Assembly: GCA_001574975.1 (NCBI GenBank) | Contig: KQ965781.1 | Span: forward strand, 12,086-38,354 | DNA length: 26,269 bases | Source: Gonapodya prolifera JEL478 | Lineage: Eukaryota > Monoblepharomycota > Monoblepharidomycetes > Monoblepharidales > Gonapodyaceae | Direction: 5' to 3' | Shown: positions 15,544 through 25,353 of the stretch, one piece after another | How the letters are laid out: each line of letters starts with the position of its first letter | How positions within the stretch are numbered: the stretch's first letter is position 1 | Translations under genes and position numbers: made by a program | Notes under the pieces: generated by a model | What the model was told of the DNA's origin: nothing | Seen by the model: the letters and a program-made list of their open reading frames with translations, nothing else | Databases searched by the model: none

Positions 15544-16675
15544 TCACTCGACCTTGAGCACGTACTCCCCCGCGCACCAACCTCTCCACCCATCGCTCTT
15601 GGTATAGCACGCCCGCTGGTTAAGCCACCCTTCCGCGACCGCCTGGTCCCAAGCTCTCATTGGTTCAACACAATATCCCCCCTTGCACCGGAGGTCGTCC
15701 ATGAGGACTATGTGTCGTCTCGGGGACGCCATGTGGTAGAAGTTGCGTAGGTCGGCGATTGCAACCTTGGTGGGGGGAAGACGTCACCGACCTCACATGT
15801 GCTGTCGGAATTCAAATTGACACTTTCAACCACTCCGCTCACCTCGTACGAATGCCCTCCATCAACGTGGATCACATCACAGTGCAAATTCGGATTCGCC
15901 TCTCTGAATCTCGGGAGAGTCACTGTTGAATCTCCATCGGTGATGTAAAAGCGACCTGGGAACGTGCGGTTCACGTGAGCGCGAGCGGGGGGACCATAGC
16001 TGGTGACGTGAAAGATGTGCAGTACGATGTAGTAAGAGGCAGAATAACTCTGGAAATGTTCAAATGTACAAAAACCTTACTCGGCGTGTGGCAAATCGAA
16101 CGAGAAGAGCGTGGCGTCCCAACTGCTTGAAAGCCATGTCACAGAAGAGTGGCCACCGTTAAAACCTTGAGTAGAGGAGAAAAGATGGTCAACATCGTTG
16201 AGTGATGGGGGCCCGTCAGTGTTCCATGTGGCGAGTAATTTGGGCCCGACGTTAGCGACGTCCTGGTGACGCCTCTCTCCCAAAGCATTGTCGACCACTT
16301 TACTCATAAATGGAAGCAACACTCACCCGTCTCACAAATCGTCTTAATCCACTCCTGCTGTGCGACCAAGGCATAATACATCGTCTGCTCCATGACCTGC
16401 ATCGAGTTTCCCTCATCGACGACCACACCAGCCTTCTTCAACGCCTCGGTCAGAGAATCCTGGGCATCGAGCACTGTGGGTAGCGGAGCTGGCTGAAAAC
16501 CCCCGCTGTAGTGGGCGGAAGGGGCGCTGACAACATGCTGACCGGGGGCGTAACCATGGTGTGGTGGTCTGTTGGAGTGAATGAAGCCGTAAGCGGCAAA
16601 GAGGGAGAGGGCGACGGCGCCAATGAGGACCGGAAAAGACGGTCGTGCCCAGCGTTGTTGATTCGATTGGTCCAT
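15544..16675 (-). CDS. Membrane-anchored class I SAM-dependent methyltransferase (host gene, 4 exons)
   Basis: Proposed exons: 16327-16675, 16081-16165, 15843-15999 and 15544-15765. They join into 813 nt (270 residues) with GT-AG introns of 161, 81 and 77 bp. An ATG at 16675 starts a short basic N-terminus, then a signal-anchor helix (about residues 14-34, PVLIGAVALSLFAAYGF). The catalytic domain shows GFNGGHS at the first splice joint (about 117-123, SAM-binding loop), FSFDLPHADYG across the second, and CDVIHVDGGHSYE (about 185-197). RRHIVLMDDL follows in the last exon. This layout fits the Methyltransf_24 type often found with glycan or small-molecule substrates; the real substrate is unknown. 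The domain probably faces the secretory lumen. The clean frame shows the host sequence is of good quality. Confidence 0.85.
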
Positions 16676-17132
16676 TTTTGGCTGGGAATGCGACCCTTCG
16701 AGTGAGTGATCGAAAGTTTAATTTTGCGGCCAACAAGCCATTTCGACATTTGGAGTCACATGCCTCCGGAGAGAGCCATATAGCTGAATCAAAATACTAC
16801 GTGAAGCCCACATGTATATTGTAACAGTAGTCGTACATGATTCTTGAAACTTCACCAAAACCGAACACGACTGAGAACAGCGACAAAGGAAAACGAGCAC
16901 AACTGCCACCGAAATCCAGCAAAATGGCCAACCCGAGACCATAATCAGTGCAGGTGGTATGACCGTACGCTTGGGAGCAAAGGTGGCCATCCAACAAGTT
17001 CCTTTCTGACATGTGATCAAAATTGGTTCACTGACACGCCGAGGTCCAGTCCGTGTTCCACGCGATCGTGCGACGTTGTCCTCCACATTCAATGTACGTG
17101 TCAACTTTCAACAGCGCCTTCCGGGGGTCGCC
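16676..17132. other. Intergenic region between two minus-strand host genes
   Basis: About 457 bp between the stop of the Sec7 gene and the ATG of the methyltransferase. Open frames here (such as 16718-17104) are short, overlap in several frames and show no motif. It presumably holds the Sec7 gene's 3' untranslated region and the methyltransferase promoter; no clear TATA box or poly(A) signal was picked out. Confidence 0.4.
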
Positions 17133-20100
17133 TCACTGACCCCCGGTACCCCTCCCTTCCAACCACCACAACCAAACGTCCGCCCTCTCGACCCCGACCT
17201 TGGCACTCCAACATTCTCCTAACCCACGCTGCACCACTTCCCTCCACCTCCTTTTTCCCCACGGCGTCATGGGCCTGGTGGCCCCAACCTGCTCCACCAA
17301 TCTCGCGGCCCTCTCCAACCGCTCCAACTCCCGTTCCCTCGCCTGAATAGCCCCTTCGACGTCCATCGCACAGTCGCGCACCGTCCTGCTCGCACAGACG
17401 GCATTCACCGCAGCACACCACTGGTCGCACTCGGGGTCCCCTCCAAGCATCGAAAATGGGAACTCCTTCCCTGCCGACGTGCAAAGCCGCCACCCGTCGG
17501 GCTCGTCAGGTCTGCGCAACGCTACGGCTGCAAACAGCGGGATTGGTCGCCCAACTTGACGGAACGGAGGCTGGTGGAGCTGCATTGTGGCGTTGCCGGG
17601 CTCCAGAACAAGTTTGGCAGGTTCAGAGTAAGGAGGCCTTGTCGCAATGGCAGACATGTACGGCGGCAGCGCCGTCCGAATGTCGTCCGCGTCGTTGGAG
17701 GAAGGGCGACCGACCGTCGTGGCTCCGTTGGTCCCTGCGTCTCCACTCAGCCTTGCCTCAGCATCGGGGTCAGCTCCAACGTCCTCCACCGAATTTGCCC
17801 AGGGGAGACTGCTCGCGCTGTCCAACTCCCCTTCAACCTCCCATACACCGTTTTCGTCCTGAAGGCCAGATAGGGGCCGGTTTGGACCTGCGGCTGCCGA
17901 AGCTGACCTCGCATGGGCACCACGCCTCGCCGCATGGTTCGCCAGAGCGTCCGCAAGGGCTGTCGGATCGACCGCCCCCCCTGTAGCGTCTGCGACCGCC
18001 CCGGCAATCAGAGCCTGCTCCTCAAGCCCATACACGGCCGACACCACCATTGACCTCGGTCGCGCTTTGGGCTCCACAGAGTCGGCTCTTCTGGGTACAG
18101 CTGCTTGAGGATCCCCCTCAACGGCGTTATCCGGGACGGTCGCCGACCTCGGCATGTTTCCCACCTGGTCCCTCGGCACCCCCCTCGCGTTGGGCAACAA
18201 GGACGCGTGCCTGGACAGCTGCTTTGCGTGGCGGGCCTGGACTTGTGCAGGTCCCGACATCCCTGTAGATGTTCTCGGGGACCCGGTGCCGGACCCATCC
18301 GAGGACCGGCCCAGCCTTCCTATTTCCGACGACGAGTTCTTCCCCTTGCTGCGCCCACCATCCCACCTCCCGATCCCAACCACGGCGCGCATCCCAATGA
18401 CGCGTTCCACTTCCTCCCTGGCCGCCCGCCACTCGGCCTCGTGCGCCGGGTCGCTCTCTTCGTTGGACGCTTTTTGGCCGTTAGGGTTCCATGCGAGAGA
18501 CGCGATGGCGCGCAACGCCGCGCGGGGAGTGAGAGGTGCGGGCACGGCGGGGCCGACGGGTGGCGGGGGAGATGTGGATCGAGAGGAAATACCGGGAGGC
18601 CGCGACGGGGCCGAAGAGGGAGTGGGAGGCGTGGAGAGAACGGGGCGGAATTTGACGTTCTCGTAGAGGACCTGGTAGGGTGAGTAAGATGGGGATGGCG
18701 TTGGTGATTCAATGAGGAGTCGCCCGGGAAAAAATCTCCTCGAATCCACCTGCTTTCCCCCTCCACCCCCAACCATCACCAACCATCACCAACCATCACA
18801 CTCAACTCACCTCTAACAACTCCCCCGGCAGCTCCTTTCCAAACTTTCCGAACCGGGTATTGCTGACAAAATCTTCCCGCGACATCTTTCGCGTGATGTA
18901 GGGAGAGTACAGGTCCGTGTTGAGCATCAACAGAGACGCAGAGAGCACGTGCGGTTCGTCTGGTGGGTGGGTGGGTGGGGGAGGGGGTGGACGGTGGCGC
19001 AGCCATCAGAAACGAGCACCTCACGACGCACCCCAGCTCCTAAACTCTCCATACACTCCCCATCCCCCACCCACCCCCCGCAACTCACGTTTACTCCTCC
19101 ACCCCGCCTTATTACACCTCCAATACCTCTCCGCGAACGCGTCCAGCGCGCGGTCGATCTGCTGGCTCTCCCTCGGGATCTCGAACCGGGCAAAGAACCG
19201 GCGCATCGCCGCGTCGAGACCGACGTCGCGAAGGTCGAGTGAGGCGAGGAGCGCGCGGCGGACGAGGAGGTGTACGGGGGAGTCGCTGGCGATGGGGCGC
19301 GGGGGGAGGGGCGGAAGTGGGGTTGGATGTGGTGAGTTTGGGGCACAAGGTGATGGAACCCGCCAAACAAAAGCTCACGACGTGGAGGCTTCCACCATAC
19401 ACCCCCTCTCCCCGCCCTTCCTCTTGGCCTCCTCGACGCCCCTCTCCAGCTCCCCCCTCGTCACACCATGCGCCTCCAACTCCCCATCGTCAAGCCCGTC
19501 GTCGGGGAGCATCGAGGTCGTGTCCCCGCTCGGCCTGGATCCAGACGACACCCTGGCCGCTTCTCCTGCCGCGGCGGCTTCGGCAAGGCGCGGCTCGTCC
19601 GTCCTCCTGCGCCACCGCGGTCCCTGCCCCTGCCCCTGCCCCTGCCCTTGTCCTTGGAGGTCAGCAGACCCGTCGCTCGCAGGGCTGGGGTCCCGCGAAT
19701 GAGCTGCCGAGCCCGGCACGGACGAGGACGAGACGAAGGGTGTCCATGACTGGGTCCATCCCGTGACAGACCCTGCTGAGGATGACGGGGGGAGGTGTTG
19801 CGCCGCTCCTGCTCCTGCTCCCATCGCACCCGCACCGGCGGCGGCGGACGCAGACGCAAGCAAACTGGCAGACGAGGCGCCTGCGACGGCAAGGGACGAG
19901 CCCAAGGTGTTGGCCCGTCTTCCTTCGTGCCCGCTGGGGCGGACGAGGGCGAGCGGGCTGTGTGAGGCGAATGTGCCCGAGGCGGAGAAAGAGGCGGAGG
20001 TTGAGCGCGGGAAGGCGGCGCGGGGGGGCTAAGGGGGGTGGGGACGAGGTGGAGGTGTAGGAGAAAGGTGGAAGCGGGAAGTGGGATGAGCGATGAGATA

Positions 20101-21019
20101 CGGTTGACGAGGGAAGACGTGAGAGGACGGCAGTCGATAGCCGACGTACCAGTGGCGGATGGGACTCCGCCGCGGCGCCCCAGTCCCCGGCCTGGTGTCC
20201 GCTGGCTTCCTCCACCCTGGGCGCGGCACCCACATCCTCCACGACAAGGAAGGTGTCGTCCCCCTCCACATCGAACTGGTCCTGAACCGCGCCCGAGTCG
20301 TCGTCCACCGCGAGCGGGCTGAAGGGTATGAACTCGGCCACGTTTGCGTGCAGCCCGCCGGTGCCGTCGTCGGCGTACTCGGAGTCCACCCCCGACGCGA
20401 GGGAGCGGGAGTACCCGGATTCGCCGGACGGGTTGTCCGTTCCTGTTTCGGACGTGAGGGAGGAGTTGGATTGCGAAGGGGTCATGTTGGAGTTTGAGAC
20501 GGAGGAGGAGCCTGGGGTTGTGAGGTAGGTTGAGGAGGTGGAGCGCCGGGGGGCCGTGGTGGAGGATGTCGAGTGGTGCAGGTGGGAGTGCAAGTGCAGG
20601 TTAGCGGTGTGGACGTGGACATGTGGTGAGTGGCGGGAGGAGGAGGAGTGAGGCGAGGAAGACTCGGTGTGCCATTGTGACGTTTGGTACGGCTGTTGAG
20701 GCGGGTGTGAAGAGTCGAACGAGTGTCGCGTCAGTTGCTGGTGCGCAGCGGCGGAGAGGAAATGGGTCTGTTGTGCGGTGTGGGTTCCAGCGCCGTGATG
20801 CTGATATTGAGGGTGGTTCGGGAAGGTGTGGGTGGGGGCAGCTCCTTGCACTTGACCAGGAGGGAGAGGAGCGCTCCACGGCCGGGACATGGAGTCGCTG
20901 GCACCGTTATGCAGGACGTGGTTGCCGAGTCGGCTGATGGGGCCCGGTCTGCTGCCACCGCCTGCCCGGTCGTCGTCTGCGACTAGGAGTGGAGGCCCTT
21001 TGAACAGTCCGGAGTGCAT
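17133..21019 (-). CDS. Sec7-domain Arf guanine nucleotide exchange factor, Syt1-like (host gene, 5 exons)
   Basis: Proposed exons: 20150-21019, 19379-20028, 19089-19285, 18811-18959 and 17133-18671. They total 3405 nt (1134 residues), with GT-AG introns of 121, 93, 129 and 139 bp. The first 500 residues are low-complexity: His/Ser/Thr-rich, with an SGLFKGPPLLVADDD start and a GQ dipeptide run. The Sec7 domain begins near residue 507. FEIPRESQQIDRALDAFAER carries the catalytic glutamate (about E546), and LLMLNTDLYSPYITRKMSRE (about 582-601) is the second conserved motif. VLYENVKFRPV follows in the last exon. A segment at about 970-1050, ending DQWCAAVNAV, may be a divergent PH domain. The protein should activate Arf GTPases in Golgi or endosomal traffic. 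The Q-Q-I-D and N-T-R/LLE-x-x-Y-x-N features favour the fungal Syt1 group over BIG/Sec7p, but that assignment is tentative. Confidence 0.85.
18771..18800. repeat. 10-bp tandem repeat in a Sec7-gene intron
   Basis: Three tandem copies of AACCATCACC (the last ends in A), inside the intron 18672-18810 near its 5' splice site. The next intron (18960-19088) has a GGGT tract at about 18961-18985. Both look like ordinary simple-sequence expansions. Confidence 0.8.
19620..19655. repeat. Hexamer repeat coding for a Gln-Gly run
   Basis: Tandem CCCTGC units on the plus strand. On the coding (minus) strand they give an alternating QGQG stretch in the Sec7 gene's low-complexity N-terminal region. Length is a multiple of six, so frame is kept. 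Probably variable between strains. Confidence 0.75.
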
Positions 21020-22829
21020 CTCTGCGCGAGGCTGTCAACGGTTGTTTTGAAAAGGTGATTTGGGAGGGGGTGGACGGGCCAGAGAGGGCCTTTGGGTGCT
21101 GGGGATAGGTGGCCACGTCCGAAGAGTCGGGAAGCGGGCCGATCAACAGCCCACCACTGTCCAGCCAGTCCTCTGCGCACCCACGCAGCCCGCGGTGTGT
21201 GCTATCGCCTGTCCGCTCTCGTCTCGTCGCACCCCGCCCGCCGTCCCTGTGTCGCGTGTCCGGGAGACACCGCCAGCCAATCAGCAGCGCACTCTCGCAG
21301 TTCGACGCAGCAACTCCGCTTCGCCCTTTCTTTCTGCCTGGATGTCGTCACTCCTCGCTCGCCCGGCGTGCGCAAATGATGCGGTCGATCGTTGTGGCGG
21401 GGTTTCGGTGAGGTGTTTAGGCGCCTCTCCGCGCCAACAAAAGTCCACTCTTTCTTCGGCAAAGTCCTTGGAATGTAGTGGTGAATTTTATAAGAGCATT
21501 TTTTGTCTGGTCGGACTCCTCCGTGTAGGTACACCCCATTACGACCCGACGTCTTCCCTACACAGAAAATTCAGCACAATTGTTACGACAAGGCTTCGCG
21601 ATTCGTGTACATGCTGGAGGAAAACTGCATCTGGGCTGCAGTGCTGCAGATGTACATTGTACTGGGCCGATGCTCACTCTGGGTTGATCAGTCGACTTGC
21701 CGTGAAAGTGGGACTTGTCTTCTAAGCCAGCCTTATGCCTGTTTACAACCGAGCGAACAAACGGTGGTGCATAGGGCTATTCCCCGGCCCAAGTCCGTCT
21801 TGTCTTCAATAACTCCAACTCCTGCGGCCCACGTTCCAGTTTCGACGTACCCCAGCTTCTCTTTGTTCTGGATCGACCAAAAGCAACGACCGCCGCTACC
21901 CACTCACTCCTCACCATGACCTCCACCAGAAACCCAACGGACACAATGTCTCCCCGCGACAACGGTCACGCAGTGATGAGTCACCCTTTGCACCTCGCGA
22001 CCTGGATGGGCATCAGACGACACAGTACACACGTGGCCACTGCCCAACTCACCCCGGCTGGCAGCGCTCACCGCCCCCCGGACCAGCTCCCAAACTAAGG
22101 CGCATCTCGCTGTGGACGGCGTCCTCGTGGCACTTTCCGGGCATCAAATCATGTATCGTGCTCGTGAGTAAGTCGGATGATGACTGCTATTGGACTTTAT
22201 ACTCCATGTTGTCAGAACGTGTGTAAGACACGTCACATTTCAAATCTACCACTATCCCGTTCTTCTTTTTGCCACCGCGTGCATTTGAGCATTGAACCTT
22301 TTCTCGTGTTGCGCTATCCCCCATTTTAAGAGAATTCTGACCGGAGGGATCTCCTGCAGATGGACAGAGACGGGATACTTTAGACTTTGACAAAGTTGAG
22401 CGACACATTGGAGTGATTTCGTGGCACCACTTCAGTAACCCTCGCTTCTGTCAAATACGGGCACGACGCGGTGGCCCAGGTGCGATGCCATATAAAAGAT
22501 CTTGGAAAGAGAATGGATACCCCTCGCCTCGGTTATGAATCCGTGCAACCGTGACATCACCATCTCGATTGGGATTTGACTACGGGGGGATGCCGTTGAC
22601 CAAGAAGACCATCTTCCTCTAACCTCTTGCTGCACCTCGATCGCAACACCTGATTTTTAAAACTGCACGCATCCAAATTTCCGGCTCGAAGCCTCCCCAA
22701 CGAGCTTCCACTCAGCCTTTTCCGCGAGGTCACACTCTTCCCTTGATAGCTCCGAGTGCTGCGGTGCTGTATTAAGTGTGATTCTGCGGGTTGTGGTTGG
22801 AATTTGATGATAGGCAAATTGGACAAGCA
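21020..22829. other. Long gene-poor region upstream of the Sec7 gene
   Basis: About 1.8 kb in which several short frames overlap (such as 21060-21725 plus) but none shows a motif, consistent codon use or splice-joined continuation. The part nearest 21020 presumably contains the Sec7 promoter and 5' untranslated region; a possible acceptor (GCAG) just 5' of the ATG hints at an upstream non-coding exon. I see no RNA gene or mobile element here. Confidence 0.4.
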
Positions 22830-22980
22830 GTCCACGATAGAGACACTGGATTGCTGGTGTCGTTATGCAGGGCGTGGCTACCGAGTTTGTCGATTGCTCC
22901 GTCTCCGTCTGCTTCCACCTCCTTTCATGTCGTCTTCGGCGAGGAAGAGTATGTTCTGGATTTCGAACATTCCAGGCCGG
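22830..22980 (-). pseudogene. Degenerate copy of the Sec7 gene's 5' coding end
   Basis: On the minus strand GMFEIQNILFLAEDDMKGGG parallels the Sec7 start SGLFKGPPLLVADDDRAGGG. The DNA continues to match past it: both have a CTCGG..A..CCACG..CCTGCATAACG stretch (about 22858-22885 here, about 20910-20935 in the gene), with a few substitutions. The copy has 4 extra bases relative to the gene between these two matches, which breaks the frame. Similarity fades after about 22830. It lies about 1.9 kb upstream of the real gene in the same orientation, so a tandem duplication that then decayed is likely. An alternative is an old 5' exon of a related gene. Confidence 0.5.
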
Positions 22981-23915
22981 GATTGTCGATCGGGAGTGTC
23001 AGGAGCGATTCGGAAAGACCAACAAGTTCGAGAGTAGGGTGTAGAGAGAATTTCTTTGATCGCCATGGTGTTTCGTCGCCAGTTACCTGACGCGAAAACC
23101 GTTGGGACCGCGATCGCAGACTCACCACGGCCAAACCAGCCCGATTTCGCGGTGTCAACAATAACCTAGAACGCGCTCCATGGTCCATTCCAACACACTC
23201 CCGTTCATAATCTTGGACCCTCAGAGAATCCCTCATAGTCTACACTTGGACGATGTCTCGCAATTCTTCCGATCAAGCGTTTCGAGTGACATGAACCCAC
23301 TTTTATATCACTGTTGTGGTGATTTGTCTTTCGAGAGGCCCTGATCACCAGTTTTTGAGCGAGCAGTGAGGAAATAACAACATCCAGTGACATTTTACAA
23401 GCTATCCGAGTCATAGCGACTATTTGAAAGGAAGAACGTACTCTAAAATGGATTTGCTTGAACGGAGAGGGTGCGTACCTCATGCGCAAGGTTCCATAAG
23501 CTTGTTCGACACGCTATTTAGCGTGCATTTCAATTCGAACTAAAGTGAATACTTCAGTTTGGATACAGCCAACGGCATAAGAGACCATGTCTCGGTGAAC
23601 AAATATTGCTGGCGCACCAATCCAAATGCTTCATTTTATGGTGCACGTGGCTCAAATTGGTCGTCTGGGCTCATCCGAGCTTCTGGGGCCGCCACGACCG
23701 CGGGCAGTATTGTTTTTAGTACTGCATAGAGTGAATTTCTGGCCTTGTCGCACTTCACTTGTGTCTTCGACATATATTACTCAACTAAATAGCAGGAGGT
23801 CTGAGGTGGCCGTTTTACCAGCGATCGCGAGTGTGAACTGTATCTGCTCCGAAAAGAAGAAAATACTGTCTGACCGACAGAGTAGCAAGCTTGGTCATCA
23901 TTTGGTAAGTCTTAG
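22981..23915. other. No supported gene; possible upstream remains of the SDR gene
   Basis: No convincing frame on either strand. Near 23800-23836 the plus strand reads AVLPAIASVN, which resembles the IASVN-type strand that precedes the catalytic Tyr in some SDR enzymes. I could not join it in frame to the exon at 23916 with acceptable splice sites. No glycine-rich TGxxxGxG start of an SDR is visible further left. Confidence 0.3.
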
Positions 23916-24250
23916 CCCGCGTCTGTCGGACTGCACTACAACGCCTCCAAGGCGGGGATGGAAGGGTTGACGCGAGGGAATGCTGCAAGCCTGGTCAAGG
24001 AAAACATCACCGTCGATACATGTGCTCCCTCAGTAATTGCGACCGACATGATGCAGCAAGGACTTTCGAATCAGGCGTCTCGCATGCCGATGGGACGGTC
24101 GGGGACTTCAGAGGAGTGTGCAGAAGTGGTTCTGATGCTGATAGGTAAGGTTTCAAATGTGTGGACCTGCTTCGTGAACCTTGGCGACGCGTCTGCTCCC
24201 ATTCAGGAAACGATTCCATGACTGGCCAGACGGTTGCGATATCTGGATGA
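23916..24250 (+). pseudogene. Short-chain dehydrogenase/reductase, C-terminal half
   Basis: Two exons are clear: 23916-24144 and 24207-24250, with a 62-bp GT-AG intron between. The first contains the catalytic YNASK (Tyr at 23937), then GMEGLTRGNAASLVKENI and the PSVIATDMM substrate-loop region. The second exon ends MTGQTVAISG and stop, the usual SDR C-terminus after the (V/A)-x-x-x-GG motif, here one Gly short. An in-frame TAG at 23913-23915 lies in a good acceptor (CTTAG), so an upstream intron is expected, but no N-terminal Rossmann part (TGxxxGIG) could be found. Either the first exons have diverged beyond my reading or the gene is 5'-truncated. Such enzymes reduce or oxidise keto and hydroxy groups with NAD(P)H. 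The gene converges on the VOC gene with 48 bp between stops. Confidence 0.6.
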
Positions 24251-24298
24251 CTTTCTTTCCTCTAGTTATATCGCTATTTGTGGCTGCTTTGTCCAAAA

Positions 24299-25127
24299 TC
24301 AAATGTTTGCTTTTGAAGTTGACTGAGAACGCTCAAACCGCCACCACACTCCGACCATTTTCACGGCACTTCGGCCTCCAAACGATCCTCGCTTTGCATC
24401 AGGCGCGTTGCACGCCCGCTCGAACGCCTCCTTCACAGCGTTGTCGCCACCGTCCACTCCAACATCAATGCAAGCAATCCCATTCGTCTCTGATTTGGGC
24501 GCTTGAACAAACTGTATGGACATGTTCATCGCGTCGATCACGCTTGCTCCGGCGGAATCGAGCTTGACAGAAAGGTCCAGAAACCAGGCCGCTACCATGT
24601 GAGGGTTCTCCTGCGATTGGACGGTGACGGATTGGAACAATAGTCGCGACACAGGCTTGGACTTGGCAATTTCGAGCCACTTTGAAGGTCCCTCGGTTTC
24701 GTCAAAGATGGGTGGCCATGGTGAGTATTCGTTCAGCAGATCTAGGGGAGTAAAATGTGAGACTCCCAAGCCGAGGCCCTACATCAGTAAGCGGCAGTAC
24801 CGTCTCGTTTTGGAGTTGAGTCCAGTGAGGGAATGCCTCCGACTTGCAGAAGGTCGTTTGGGTGGAAGTGCGTGAAAGTCTGGTAGGAAAACCAAATAAA
24901 CAGTTGATGTTCTCCAGACCGAAGGAAGGTCCGAGACCGGGGTCTTTCCAGGCAAGCGGGATGCCAAAGGCGGCCTCGACTGTTTGTTGGGTCGCCTGGT
25001 GAGGGACGAAGATGAAATAAATTAGACTTCCGACATGACGATTCCCGGCGCCGCCGTCGGGATTCACCTTGACATCTTTGGCTATGAGTGCGATCTGGCG
25101 AAGGCGGACCTGGTCTGAGCGAGTCAT
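24299..25127 (-). CDS. VOC (glyoxalase-like) superfamily protein, host gene with an unclear middle
   Basis: Exon 1 is 25068-25127 (start MTRSDQVRLRQIALIAKDVK), then a 72-bp GT-AG intron (24996-25067). Exon 2 opens ATQQTVEAAFGIPLAWKDPG and reaches FGLENIN. This matches the first beta-alpha-beta-beta unit of fungal and bacterial VOC proteins (LRQIAL.AKD...FG...RDPG...FGLENA). The expected second strand (G-D-x-F-L-E-V) is seen only in another frame around 24840-24880, so the splice pattern there is unresolved or the gene is damaged. The C-terminal part is good: KPVSRLLFQSVTVQSQ to GIACIDVGV and finally VGVWWRFE, ending at 24299. The function is unknown; members act on small metabolites with a metal ion. 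Confidence 0.65.
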
Positions 25128-25353
25128 TGTTTAGTCTTTGGTGAGTCGCCTGTCCGAATCGGATTCGGGATAAAAGCCGGACCGACACCGGCAGACTTTG
25201 AGGCATTCAGCTCTTCACAGTGAAACTTCCCGTCTTAGGGTTACTCTATTGCAAGTTCAGATAACTAGTTCTACAGTCACTCCACCGATTCTTTGTGTTC
25301 CGCTCATAAATATGGCCAAGTCCGCAATAATAATTAGTTTGTGACTGCACAAC
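25128..25353. other. Short intergenic region between two minus-strand host genes
   Basis: About 226 bp between the CoA-transferase stop (25354) and the VOC-gene ATG (25127). It is moderately AT-rich near 25310-25345. It presumably carries the 3' untranslated region of the first gene and the promoter of the second. No specific signal was identified. Confidence 0.4.

Noticed and set aside
17456-17986. Long plus-strand frames opposite the Sec7 gene (also 16844-17350, 18105-18683, 18917-19702)
   Set aside because: They arise from GC-rich codon bias on the opposite strand. They lack motifs and cross the introns of the well-supported minus-strand gene.
18961-18990. GGGT-rich tract as a telomere-like repeat
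   Set aside because: It is short, lies inside an intron of the Sec7 gene and fits a simple-sequence expansion.
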